Shown: positions 1 to 8,410 of the stretch, piece after piece
Layout of the letters: every line of letters starts with the position of its first letter
How positions within the stretch are numbered: the first letter of the stretch is position 1
NCBI RefSeq assembly: GCF_010500995.1
Contig: NZ_QVMK01000037.1
Location: forward strand, 1-32,450
Reading direction: 5' to 3'
DNA length: 32,450 bases
Source: Bacteroides sp. 224
Lineage (GTDB): Bacteria; Bacteroidota; Bacteroidia; Bacteroidales; Bacteroidaceae
Position numbers and translations under genes: made by a program
Notes under the pieces: model-generated
What the model was told of the DNA's origin: nothing
Seen by the model: only the letters and a program-made list of their open reading frames with translations
Databases searched by the model: none

Positions 1-688
1 TGCCGCTGCTTTGAAAGAATACATACGTGTTCGTTATATGCTTCCCGAACAGATCTTCTCTGTAAAATCGGTAGCCGAAGACTGGGACGGATTGAAAGCT
101 CGTATCGAAAGCAGTGACTTTGCACAGAAAGATCGCATCTTAAGTATTATCGACAGCTATGACGCTCCCGATACCAAAGAAGCGCGTCTGAAAGGTTTGG
201 GTGTTTACTCTCAATTGCTTCGCGATGTGTTCCCCGAACTGCGCCGTGTGGAGTATCAGGTAGACTATGCCGTGCGTAGTTACAGTACTGCCGAAGCACG
301 CTCATTGGTGAATACCAATCCGGGCAACCTCTCTCAACTGGAGCTGTACCGTTTAGCTGAAAGTTACGGCAAAGAAAATGCCGAATACAAACGCATTATG
401 ATGGAAATTATTCCTAAGTATTACGAGAATGACGCTACTGCCCTAAGCAATACCGCTGCCTTATTGTTGGAAAACGGCGAGGTAAACAGTGCCCTCCGCC
501 TATTGGAAAAGGTACGTACCTTCCCCCAAAGCTGGAACAACCTGGGTGTTGCCTATATACTGCAAGGCGACTTGGATAAAGCCGAAGAGATCTTGAAACA
601 AGCACAAGTATCGGGCAATAAAGAGGCTACACATAATCTGAACGAAATAGCAAAAATCAGAGAAGACGAAGCTAAAAGAAAAAGATAA
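1..688 (+). CDS. DUF3868-type OmpA/TPR protein of a fimbrial locus (5' partial)
   Basis: The reading frame is open from the first base of the window, so this is the C-terminal ~228 residues of a longer protein; a TTG at 11 is internal and not a start. The visible part begins in an OmpA-like peptidoglycan-associated fold (ALKEYI, then EDWDGLK, then an RRVEYQVDYAVR strand) and continues into TPR-like helices (ALSNTAALLLENGEVNSALR, then NNLGVAYILQGDLDKAEEIL). This order matches the C-terminal half of Bacteroides DUF3868 proteins, which are commonly encoded at the head of Mfa/FimA-type fimbrial operons. A role in anchoring or assembling fimbriae at the cell envelope is inferred from that context. 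The next gene follows after 42 bp on the same strand. The signal peptide and DUF3868 part lie outside the window. Confidence 0.8.
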   Translation, partial: AAALKEYIRVRYMLPEQIFSVKSVAEDWDGLKARIESSDFAQKDRILSIIDSYDAPDTKEARLKGLGVYSQLLRDVFPELRRVEYQVDYAVRSYSTAEARSLVNTNPGNLSQLELYRLAESYGKENAEYKRIMMEIIPKYYENDATALSNTAALLLENGEVNSALRLLEKVRTFPQSWNNLGVAYILQGDLDKAEEILKQAQVSGNKEATHNLNEIAKIREDEAKRKR

Positions 689-730
689 TTAAATAACAAT
701 CATCTATTCAACAAACAAATCATTCATTTA

Positions 731-2335
731 ATGAAATACTTTCTCACCTGTATTCTAATCTTCTTGGTGCTCTTATCTTGTGGTACTCCACATTCGAGCC
801 ACCTCACGGAACCTCTTTTCCTGATGCCTAACCGCATCACCATCTCCCACTACGGAGAGGAAACAGGAGGTGTGAGGACGCTGAATGAGGATGTAACCTA
901 TACCGAAGAGGTAGAAGTAGATGCTGACGTGGAAACCACCGAACCTGTAGGGCTGGATACTACTCATGTATACGCCATCCCTTCGGTGACGGTGGTATCC
1001 AAAGCACGCTTTGCCCCTGTTCGGGAAGGTCAGGTGAATATCGACTTTGTGATTAAAATCCCTAAAGAATTTCTTTCGGATGATTACCAGATATGCCTTA
1101 CTCCGGAACTGCTTCATAACGACTCGTTGGTAAAGTTAGAAAACGTAGTGCTGCGCGGAAAGAACTTTATAGAGAAACAAAAACAAGATTACGAACGATA
1201 CAATGAATATGTAGCCACCATTATTGACCCCATGGGTTACGATACGGCTTTCATTAACCATACCGCTGTAGAGCAGGAGTTGGAGCGACGCCGTAAGGCA
1301 GAACTGAATACTTATTACACCCGTTGGAGTCAGTATCAGGAATACCTGAAATGGCAAGCGACAGAGCAGGAAAAGTACGACCTCTATAATATTCAGGAAC
1401 GTGCAAAGTTCAACCAAAAAGTAGCTACATCCGATCGGGCTTATAACAACAAACTTGTGCGTATGCTCTCGATGGGACAAGATACCACACTGTATGCTGC
1501 CAAATATCGTACAAAGCGCAAGAAGCTACTTGCTTCGGCCCCGGTACATAAGCAGATTACTTTGGGTACCGTGCCTGCCAAGTATCGTGATATTTACCAG
1601 CACGGTATTAAACAACAAGATATTGAACCCCTGTTGCCCGAAGAAAAAGATTCCATCCGCATAGCCTCCGAGCACGTGATGCACGAGCGTATTGCACTCA
1701 ACGAAATCAAAGGCAGCCGTAAAGAAGAGGTGTTCAATCGCATGGTTCCTACTCCTTACCAGCCCGATGCACATTACAATGCTACCATTGCTCCGGAATG
1801 GAACTTTACTTATCGGTACACAAGACCCTATCCGGTGAAGGGTAACTTAAAAAACTTAAAGTTGACTCTGAAAGGATACATCACTGCCACCGACCGCAGT
1901 AATTATAACATCCGCCGAACCGACACGCTGAGCTATGTAATCTCTTCGATGGATGAACTGGCAGACGGCAGCTTGTTGAGTAATACAAATTTTACCGACA
2001 ATCAGCGGAGAGATTATACAGCAGCCTTGCAACTGCTGCGAAACAGAGAGTACAAACGGGCATTGGACATCTTTACTGATTATAAAGATTACAACACTGC
2101 CTTGACGCTTGCCTGCTTAGGGTATAATAAACGGGCATACAACCTAATCATTACTTTAGGAAGGAGTGCCAATAACTATTACCTGGCAGCTATACTTAGC
2201 ACGCGCTTAGGAGACGACCAACAAGCGATACAGTTATTGGAGGAAGCCTGCAAGATGGATGAAACAAAAAGATTCCGTGCCGACAGAGATCCGGAGATGA
2301 GTGCTTTAGTTAGGAAATACGGATTAACAATTTAG
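731..2335 (+). CDS. Large fimbrial-locus lipoprotein with C-terminal TPR-like repeats
   Basis: This is a 534-residue protein with a lipoprotein signal (hydrophobic residues 4-16, lipobox VLLSC, Cys17). Residues ~80-145 (VPSVTVVSKARFAPVREGQ, then VNIDFVIKIPKEFLSDDYQ) resemble the beta-rich N-terminal part of DUF3868-type proteins, with an 'LTPEL' element. A central charged, probably helical stretch (~145-330) is rich in Tyr, Arg, Lys and Gln. The last ~110 residues look like TPR-type helical pairs (YTAALQLLRNREYKRALDIF, then NYYLAAILSTRLGDDQQAIQ). It lies 42 bp after the DUF3868-type gene and 74 bp before the major fimbrillin gene, so an assembly or anchoring function in the fimbrial apparatus is likely, but I recognise no biochemical activity. 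It may be a DUF3868 relative in which TPRs replace OmpA. Confidence 0.72.
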   Translation: MKYFLTCILIFLVLLSCGTPHSSHLTEPLFLMPNRITISHYGEETGGVRTLNEDVTYTEEVEVDADVETTEPVGLDTTHVYAIPSVTVVSKARFAPVREGQVNIDFVIKIPKEFLSDDYQICLTPELLHNDSLVKLENVVLRGKNFIEKQKQDYERYNEYVATIIDPMGYDTAFINHTAVEQELERRRKAELNTYYTRWSQYQEYLKWQATEQEKYDLYNIQERAKFNQKVATSDRAYNNKLVRMLSMGQDTTLYAAKYRTKRKKLLASAPVHKQITLGTVPAKYRDIYQHGIKQQDIEPLLPEEKDSIRIASEHVMHERIALNEIKGSRKEEVFNRMVPTPYQPDAHYNATIAPEWNFTYRYTRPYPVKGNLKNLKLTLKGYITATDRSNYNIRRTDTLSYVISSMDELADGSLLSNTNFTDNQRRDYTAALQLLRNREYKRALDIFTDYKDYNTALTLACLGYNKRAYNLIITLGRSANNYYLAAILSTRLGDDQQAIQLLEEACKMDETKRFRADRDPEMSALVRKYGLTI

Positions 2336-2409
2336 AATAAACAATGCCGAAAGGCTATTGAATATTAAACGATAGATAACTTTTTATTAACAACTAATTT
2401 TTATTAAAA

Positions 2410-3999
2410 ATGAAAATGAATTTTAAGTATGTAATGATGGCTTGCGCAATCTCTGCAATGGGTTTTGCCAGCTGTTCAGACAATGAAAACATTGAAGGTA
2501 GCAATGAACTTCCTTCAGTAGTAGAAGGCGAGAAAGCTTTTGCACAGGTGAATTTGAAGTTCGAGGATACAAAAACTCGTGCAAACTATGCACCAGCTAC
2601 AGCTACACCCGAAGAAATGAAAATCTACAATGGTGCAATCTATGTGTTCAATTCAAACAAGGTACTTCAACAGGTAGTGGAATTTGACCCAAGCAACACT
2701 ACATTGGTAGATGCTAATGGCGTATATCAATGTCGTTTCGAAACAACTACAGGTAAACATTACTTTTTGGCAGTAGCCAATGCTCCTGCATTTACTATTC
2801 CTTTAGGTACTCATATCGATGCTATGGATCAGTATATTCAAGACATTAACAGAACTAAGTTTGAGACTTACATTGATCCTAAAAACGCGCTATATACTGG
2901 TGCTGTTAAAGGTGACGGTTTCTTTATGACCAGCGGTGTGGAAATGTTTGATAAAACTTATTCGCAAATTGAGTATGCCGAGTTGAATGTTGAAGCAGCC
3001 ACAGAAGCAGAAATTATTGCTGACGTTAAAGATAAAAAGAACTTCATAGATATCTATATTGGCCGTGCTATGGCTAAAGTAGAAGCTTTCGTAGCACTTG
3101 AAGCTAAAGACAAAGTTGTAATTGACGAGGCTAAAGCTAACGGTACTGTAGTTGCTGCTAAGTTTAAATATGGTGTAGCTAACAATCCGGATGCAATGTA
3201 TTTCTTCCCATACTTTGGTGGAGAAAATATGTTCCAAAGCCCATACCACTATTTATTTAACACTACCAGTATGCCTGACAATTACTGGCCTGCTTTGCAT
3301 AGCACTACCGACTTCCCAACACCGAGTGGTACTTCAACCAACTATGTTCAACCAAACTATATGAATAATAATGGAGAATTGGTAAACGTTGCTGATTTTA
3401 AAGCTCTTGCAGATCAAACTTATTTGTCGTGCAAACCATTCTATGCAGTAGAAAACTCTAATAAAGTTCCTACTTATGGTAATTCAACTTTATTATCGAT
3501 AGAAACAGTGTTTATACCAAGCAAGCTTGTAACAAGTGTAGCTGACGGTGTACCAACAACAGCTACAAATACTGCAGAAGTAACTTTCTACCGTATCCGT
3601 ACAAAAGAAGTTTTAGCCGGTGAAAAAAGTAAATATATAGACACCTTCTTCTTTACAAATGAACTTGACGCTCAAGCTTATGCTGAACATGCTGCTGGAT
3701 TGAATCTTAAAAAAGAGGATTACGAGTTAATGAAATACACCAATGGTTTTTGCTACTACATCGTTCCTTTGGAAGATACTAAAAAAGGACATCCTGAATG
3801 TTATGATGTAGTTCGTAACCACTACTATGAAGTGATGATCAATTCTATCATTGCTTGTGGATACAACAAACCTGGCGGTGACGAAGATACTGAAAAGAAA
3901 GATCCATTGGATCCTACAAATCCTTTCATGCACGCAAATATCATAGTTAAAAACTGGGTAAAAATAGATCAATCAGAAGATCTTGGACCTCGTAGCTAA
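2410..3999 (+). CDS. Mfa1-family major fimbrillin (type V pilus shaft subunit)
   Basis: The 529-residue lipoprotein precursor has a lipobox GFASC (Cys22) followed by SDNENIEG. A Thr-Arg-Ala site at residues 56-58 (DTKTR|AN) fits the Arg-specific cleavage that matures P. gingivalis Mfa1/FimA and opens a groove for donor-strand exchange. The N-terminal domain contains the usual fimbrillin signature (IYNGAIYVFNSNKVLQQVVE, then HYFLAVANAP), and the C-terminus ends in a strand of the form IIVKNWVKI, matching the V-x-x-W strand of this superfamily. Length agrees with Mfa1 (~560). The start at 2410 has the A/T-rich leader usual in Bacteroidota and no Shine-Dalgarno. The gene's common codons differ from the neighbouring accessory genes, consistent with high expression. 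A hairpin follows 20 bp after the stop, before the anchor gene. Confidence 0.88.
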   Translation: MKMNFKYVMMACAISAMGFASCSDNENIEGSNELPSVVEGEKAFAQVNLKFEDTKTRANYAPATATPEEMKIYNGAIYVFNSNKVLQQVVEFDPSNTTLVDANGVYQCRFETTTGKHYFLAVANAPAFTIPLGTHIDAMDQYIQDINRTKFETYIDPKNALYTGAVKGDGFFMTSGVEMFDKTYSQIEYAELNVEAATEAEIIADVKDKKNFIDIYIGRAMAKVEAFVALEAKDKVVIDEAKANGTVVAAKFKYGVANNPDAMYFFPYFGGENMFQSPYHYLFNTTSMPDNYWPALHSTTDFPTPSGTSTNYVQPNYMNNNGELVNVADFKALADQTYLSCKPFYAVENSNKVPTYGNSTLLSIETVFIPSKLVTSVADGVPTTATNTAEVTFYRIRTKEVLAGEKSKYIDTFFFTNELDAQAYAEHAAGLNLKKEDYELMKYTNGFCYYIVPLEDTKKGHPECYDVVRNHYYEVMINSIIACGYNKPGGDEDTEKKDPLDPTNPFMHANIIVKNWVKIDQSEDLGPRS

Positions 4000-4018
4000 T
4001 AACTCATTTTATATCTAT

Positions 4019-4041
4019 GTACCCGGTCTTGTGCCGGGTAC
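4019..4041 (+). promoter_or_regulatory. Intercistronic hairpin after the major fimbrillin gene
   Basis: A perfect 8-bp GC-rich inverted repeat (GTACCCGG / CCGGGTAC) around the 7-nt loop TCTTGTG starts 20 bp past the fimbrillin stop and ends 33 bp before the anchor start. No T-run follows, so it is not a classical terminator. It could stabilise the 3' end of the abundant shaft mRNA or partly attenuate downstream genes; the role is inferred. Confidence 0.6.
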
Positions 4042-4073
4042 TGATTACAATCTATAAAAAACAAACACTCATT

Positions 4074-5114
4074 ATGCGCACAGTTTTTAAACATACAATT
4101 TCATTCTTAATACTCCTCCTTACTCCTCTCTATATATGTGGTTGTCTTGGCGAAGGCGATGTAGACTGTGATGCACTATTAGGCCGCCAGGAGCTTACGC
4201 TGGAATTTAAACATAGCATCAACCCTAAAGTAGAGAATATTATTGAACAGATTGTCGATAGTATAGACCTATACGTGTACAAACAATCGGGCGAACTATT
4301 GCAAACAGAACGTTTGTATGCCGAACAATTAGATAGTACAAACTACACACATACCCTTACCTTAACCCGGGGCACATATACCATTGTAGCCTGGATGAAC
4401 TCGGGCGAAGAGTATGTAATGGAAGAAACTACAAGCGGCTTTTCGGCTGCTACACACCGTATTCTGTGCGGAGGTACCCGGCACATAGATCATAAAATAC
4501 AATCGCCGGTATATTACGCCTACGATAACGATAAAAACGATACCAAAAACGAAGACCGCAGGGTAGTAGTTACCTTAGACGGACACCCTAAACATCAGGT
4601 GCTTAACTTCGCCAGAAATACAAACAACATACGGATAAGTACCATCTTTGATCGTATATTACCTACCGGAACCCAAATTGAAGCACACATTACCGGCCGA
4701 AACGGAGTGTGCAACTTCTCTAACCAATTCGCCTCCGGATGCCCGGACTATACCTATAGTTGGTACAACAAAGAGGTGATTAATGACTATAGAACCGTTC
4801 TTGGTAAACTTTACTATAGCACACACAACTTAGATATCAATACACAACGCTTATGGGTGGGCGACGACCTGAACCTGACCATAACCATGACAGATGCCAC
4901 CACCCGAGCAGTAACTGTATTGATAAACAAACCACTGACTCCGCTGATTATGCAGAACCCTGCCTACTACGACAACTTCCAATTGGAGATATTTCACGAT
5001 TACCTCTTGGAGTTTGTATTCGAAAAAGACCGAAACAACTGGGCACACTCGGAAATTATCGTAAACAATTGGTACACAGTGAATATAGAAGCAAACTTAG
5101 ACACACAAAAATGA
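4074..5114 (+). CDS. FimB/Mfa2-family fimbrial anchor lipoprotein
   Basis: I take the ATG at 4074 (346 aa, MRTVFKHT...) because it opens directly on a signal peptide with lipobox residues YICGC (Cys24); a longer frame from 4017 would start inside the hairpin and place 19 odd residues in front. The mature part shows the Mfa2/FimB pattern: 'DSIDLYVYKQSGELL', 'YTHTLTLTRGTYTIVAWMN', and a C-terminal IIVNNWYTVNI strand. Unlike the neighbouring subunits it has no Thr-Arg-Ala/Gly processing site near residue 50. That fits an anchor that stays lipidated, ends polymerisation and limits fimbria length, as known for FimB and Mfa2. It overlaps the next gene by 4 bp (ATGA), which indicates translational coupling. 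Confidence 0.83.
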   Translation: MRTVFKHTISFLILLLTPLYICGCLGEGDVDCDALLGRQELTLEFKHSINPKVENIIEQIVDSIDLYVYKQSGELLQTERLYAEQLDSTNYTHTLTLTRGTYTIVAWMNSGEEYVMEETTSGFSAATHRILCGGTRHIDHKIQSPVYYAYDNDKNDTKNEDRRVVVTLDGHPKHQVLNFARNTNNIRISTIFDRILPTGTQIEAHITGRNGVCNFSNQFASGCPDYTYSWYNKEVINDYRTVLGKLYYSTHNLDINTQRLWVGDDLNLTITMTDATTRAVTVLINKPLTPLIMQNPAYYDNFQLEIFHDYLLEFVFEKDRNNWAHSEIIVNNWYTVNIEANLDTQK

Positions 5115-6196
5115 AACATTTATATAACATACTATTCTGCTTACTGCTGACAACCGCCTACTTCTCGTGCGCACCCCACCAAGAGGGTGTTCCTCAGGGC
5201 ATTGTTTCGGTAGGAGAAGACAGCGAAATAGCTGTTGACATAAGCAGAAAAAGAACACGCGCCTTTACCTTGGAGGAACGCTTGGACGATACCATACAGA
5301 GCTTGCGCATACTTATGTTCGATACCATTGCCGGCTCTCATAAGTGCGTTTACAATTTTAGGTTTGGAAAGCTCTCGTACGAAAAGATAGTACGTTTTAA
5401 TGTAGCTCCCGAAACCACTTACGACTTGGTGGTGGTGGCCAATGAGCATAAAGACCCTGACGTTTCTGCCGCACTGGAAGCCTTCGACGAAACTCGTAAA
5501 CTGGAAGAAGTACACGATATATGGTTCAAGGCATCGGCATTTCTGGATACCGAAGAGATACCTATGTCTATCATCTACAAAAAGCTCAAAGTATTATCGA
5601 ACAGACGATGGGTAAACAGAAAGAATGGAGGAGAAGATACAGTAACCTATCCCATCCCCATAGAAGTGGAACGCTTGGGCGTACGATTGTCTGTTAACCT
5701 GAAAACAGAATCGATAGACAAACAAGCCAAACTTGCAGGCATACGCTTAGATAATATACCGGAAAAAGTACCCCTGTTTCCGGTAGATAAAAACGGAGTT
5801 CTGATAGATAATACCACAGGTAGCAACAGTTCTCACCGGATATTGGGCAATGGTGTTGATCCGGAAGAATTGGGAATCCCCTGGCGAACTGTAAACGAAG
5901 ATACGGATGGCGATAATGTAGACGAAACATTCTACATTTTGGAAAAAGGAAGAACCATCATTCCATCCATCGTATTTAACGACCCTACTTCAAGGCAAGG
6001 AATAGACCTCGTACTGGAGTATGCCGGAATGCGAAATGAAGGAGTAATGCTGGGTATAGATACACCGGACGATTATACAATTCCGCGAAACGTATGGCTT
6101 ACGCTCAGTGCGGTTATGGAAGATGATGATATAGTATTCGAAAACATAACCGTAAACGAATGGGGATCACGGAATGATATTGAACTTGGAGATTAA
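5111..6196 (+). CDS. Fimbrillin-like accessory (tip complex) lipoprotein
   Basis: The start at 5111 overlaps the anchor gene stop by 4 bp and begins a signal peptide with lipobox AYFSC (Cys20), giving 361 residues; the frame remains open upstream to about 4853, but that part overlaps the anchor gene and is not real. A Thr-Arg-Ala site is at residues 49-51 (KRTR|AF). The N-terminal domain (IQSLRILMFDTIAG, then TTYDLVVVANEHKD) and the C-terminal strand 'ENITVNEW' place it in the Mfa/FimA-like superfamily. By analogy with Mfa3/FimC-type genes following the anchor gene in P. gingivalis it is probably an adaptor or tip component. Which one cannot be decided by eye. Confidence 0.72.
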   Translation: MKHLYNILFCLLLTTAYFSCAPHQEGVPQGIVSVGEDSEIAVDISRKRTRAFTLEERLDDTIQSLRILMFDTIAGSHKCVYNFRFGKLSYEKIVRFNVAPETTYDLVVVANEHKDPDVSAALEAFDETRKLEEVHDIWFKASAFLDTEEIPMSIIYKKLKVLSNRRWVNRKNGGEDTVTYPIPIEVERLGVRLSVNLKTESIDKQAKLAGIRLDNIPEKVPLFPVDKNGVLIDNTTGSNSSHRILGNGVDPEELGIPWRTVNEDTDGDNVDETFYILEKGRTIIPSIVFNDPTSRQGIDLVLEYAGMRNEGVMLGIDTPDDYTIPRNVWLTLSAVMEDDDIVFENITVNEWGSRNDIELGD

Positions 6197-6217
6197 GATG
6201 ATTTAAAAACAAAAGAT

Positions 6218-7306
6218 ATGATACAGAGGAATTTTTTATACGGCTTATTAATAAGTGTGGCATCTTTAAGCGCTTGTAGTAACGATGAGATAGAAACGGA
6301 TAACTCAAATAATATCCGCTTTAACTTTGATACGGAAATTATTAACGAAATAAAAACCAGAGCTTCTATTGTGCCGGCAGGAAAATACGCTGCGAATAAA
6401 CCCCTGAGAGTGCTGGCAGTGAAAGATGAAGGAGGAACTGCGGCAGCCGTATTCGATACCAATGGTGTTTCAAAAAACCATACCACTACTACTAACGGTG
6501 CTAATACCGAAGTGAATACCGAAGTAAAATGGCCTAATCATGCACTTAACTTTCATGCATTCTCGTCGGCTACTTACCCGGCTTCATGGGATGTGCCGGC
6601 AAGTACAACAACCTTCAATGCCGGGACATACACAAACACCGGTGAAGTAGATTTGCTGTATGCTAAAAGTGGCGAAAGAGAAGGTCCGGCTGCAGTGGAG
6701 CTTACGTTAAACCATCTTCTTTCGCGCATCACCTTTCAGATTAAAAAAGCCGGATTTAAGGATGGAGTGGACGTTCAACTGAAAAAATTGACGTTGATAG
6801 GTGCATACACAAAAGCTGACGGGTCATTTGGTACAATAGCTGATGATGCTACATCACCGGATCTTCCAATAAAAGCAAGTGCAAGCAAAAGCTTTTCGTG
6901 GGCTAACCTTACAACTCCAGAAAATTTTGTGTTGGATTATACAAGTGCCCCGGAAACCCCGGTAGATATAAAAACTTCATTTGTTGATGCTAATAACAAA
7001 GCTATTTATCTGACATTTACAGCTGCTGCCGGAGATGGTGATAGTTGGTTTATGCTTCCACATTCACTCGATGACTTTGGAACTGATACTAAACTAAAAA
7101 TAGAATACACAGTTGGTACAGCCCCTTTTGAGTATACTTTCGAATTAAAGACATTAAAAGATAAAGACAAAAATCCGATTGCTACTCCATGGCGTATGGG
7201 CGAATGGACAAACTACCAAATCACCATCAATGCCCATTATATTACATTCAATCCGATTACTGTAACAGATTGGGGGAAGGCAATTGATAAGGAATTACAT
7301 ATTTAA
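6218..7306 (+). CDS. Fimbrillin family protein (Mfa_like_1 type)
   Basis: A 362-residue lipoprotein with lipobox SLSAC (Cys20) and Asp/Glu just after it. It has KTR|AS at residues 46-49, the predicted Arg-type maturation site. The body carries the fimbrillin-like pattern: 'NKPLRVLAVKD', 'HALNFHAFSSATYPASW', 'VELTLNHLLSRITFQIKKAG', 'RMGEWTNYQITINAH', and the final strand 'ITVTDWGK'. The phrases 'L.HLLSRITF' and 'W..G.W.NY.I' recur in the next gene, so the two are distant paralogues. This family is typically a stalk or tip component of type V pili or a lone surface lipoprotein; in this operon the former is likelier. It lies 21 bp downstream of the preceding gene. Confidence 0.8.
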   Translation: MIQRNFLYGLLISVASLSACSNDEIETDNSNNIRFNFDTEIINEIKTRASIVPAGKYAANKPLRVLAVKDEGGTAAAVFDTNGVSKNHTTTTNGANTEVNTEVKWPNHALNFHAFSSATYPASWDVPASTTTFNAGTYTNTGEVDLLYAKSGEREGPAAVELTLNHLLSRITFQIKKAGFKDGVDVQLKKLTLIGAYTKADGSFGTIADDATSPDLPIKASASKSFSWANLTTPENFVLDYTSAPETPVDIKTSFVDANNKAIYLTFTAAAGDGDSWFMLPHSLDDFGTDTKLKIEYTVGTAPFEYTFELKTLKDKDKNPIATPWRMGEWTNYQITINAHYITFNPITVTDWGKAIDKELHI

Positions 7307-7341
7307 TAATGCAAGTTCTTAATGAACGAGTACAAAGGAGT

Positions 7342-8394
7342 ATGAAAATAAATATATATAAAATATTTCTGCTTACTGTTGTTGCCTTGCTTCAGCTAAC
7401 CGCTTGTAAGGATGATAATGATTCGGCAGAGGAGGTGAAATACATCCAGTTTGGCCGACTGGTAGTGGAACAACCTTCCTCGCCCGAGGATACCAGAGGT
7501 GCAATTATCGAGGGGAAAGATGGCGGAAAAAACTATCATGGCAACATAAGCCTTTATGGATTGTATTCGGGAACTACATATATAAGCGAAAACAATCTGG
7601 AAGTAAAAGACGGATACCTTGAAACTGCGTATCCGTGGCCGGCCGGAAACAAATCACTCTCTTTTTATGCTTTTGCGCCGGCGGCTTCCGGCGAGAATCT
7701 GACAGTTTCCCCCAGCAATACGGCTCTTAACTGTGAGGTAAAGTATACACTACCGACGGAATCCAACAATCAAAAAGATTTATTGTTTGGAGAGGTAGGA
7801 CCCTGTACTGAAGCTGATACTGATCTTACTGGTGCCCTCTCCTTTAAATTTCAGCATGTTTTATCGCGCATCACTTTTAGAGCCGAGAAAGCTGCGAGTA
7901 TAACCGACGATGTGATAATAACAAGCATCAAAATAAATAAAGCAATGAATACGCTGGGCGGAACGTTGGCTACGGGAACTACATTTGCATGGGAAGCTAT
8001 CGAAGGATCAACAGAAAGAAAAGACTATACATTTGCTCTTGCTTCGCCAAACAATAAAGCCATTGCGGATGATACTGCCGACGAAACAAAAAAAATTACC
8101 TTTCTTAAAAACGGAGATAAAGATTTCAGCCTCTTTATGTTTCCGCATACCGTTGCCCAATTTACAAATGATGGAACAAACAGAACACAGCTTGAAATTA
8201 AATACACAATAGGTAGCGGAGATGATCAAATATTCACCGAATATTTAGATGACCACTCCGCAGCCAACGGAAACTATTTCTGGGAAATGGGTCAGTGGAT
8301 TAATTACGTGATTAAGTTCAAAGATAAAAGAGTGTATTTTGAAGCGCATATTTTGGATTGGGACGATACTTACAAGATTGAAGAAGAACTATAA
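7342..8394 (+). CDS. Fimbrillin family protein, paralogue of the preceding gene
   Basis: I choose ATG 7342 (350 aa), which directly precedes a lipoprotein signal (lipobox QLTAC, Cys22, then KDDNDSAEE), over an in-frame ATG at 7309 that would add 11 polar residues. The GGAG just before 7342 also supports it. It has a Thr-Arg-Gly at residues 51-53 (EDTR|GA), in the same place as in its neighbours. Shared motifs with the upstream gene are 'KSLSFYAFAP', 'LSFKFQHVLSRITFRAEKAA', 'FPHTVAQF', 'WEMGQWINYVIKF' and the terminal 'AHILDWDD' strand. A tip or adaptor subunit of the fimbria is the likely role, inferred from family and position. It is 35 bp after the previous gene and 16 bp before the next. 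Confidence 0.78.
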   Translation: MKINIYKIFLLTVVALLQLTACKDDNDSAEEVKYIQFGRLVVEQPSSPEDTRGAIIEGKDGGKNYHGNISLYGLYSGTTYISENNLEVKDGYLETAYPWPAGNKSLSFYAFAPAASGENLTVSPSNTALNCEVKYTLPTESNNQKDLLFGEVGPCTEADTDLTGALSFKFQHVLSRITFRAEKAASITDDVIITSIKINKAMNTLGGTLATGTTFAWEAIEGSTERKDYTFALASPNNKAIADDTADETKKITFLKNGDKDFSLFMFPHTVAQFTNDGTNRTQLEIKYTIGSGDDQIFTEYLDDHSAANGNYFWEMGQWINYVIKFKDKRVYFEAHILDWDDTYKIEEEL

Positions 8395-8410
8395 TTAGAA
8401 CGTAACAGAC

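Noticed and set aside
2350..2365. GCC-GAAA-GGC tetraloop as a structured leader of the fimbrillin gene
   Set aside because: Only three base pairs form; too weak to claim as a regulatory structure.
4019..4041. Rho-independent terminator after the fimbrillin gene
   Set aside because: The stem is followed by GATTACAATC and not by a T-run, and the next genes continue the operon with overlapping starts.
4853..5110. Long upstream extension of the fimbrial accessory gene's reading frame into the anchor gene
   Set aside because: The extension overlaps the anchor gene out of frame and has no signal peptide; the ATG at 5111 opens on a clear lipoprotein signal with an ATGA overlap.
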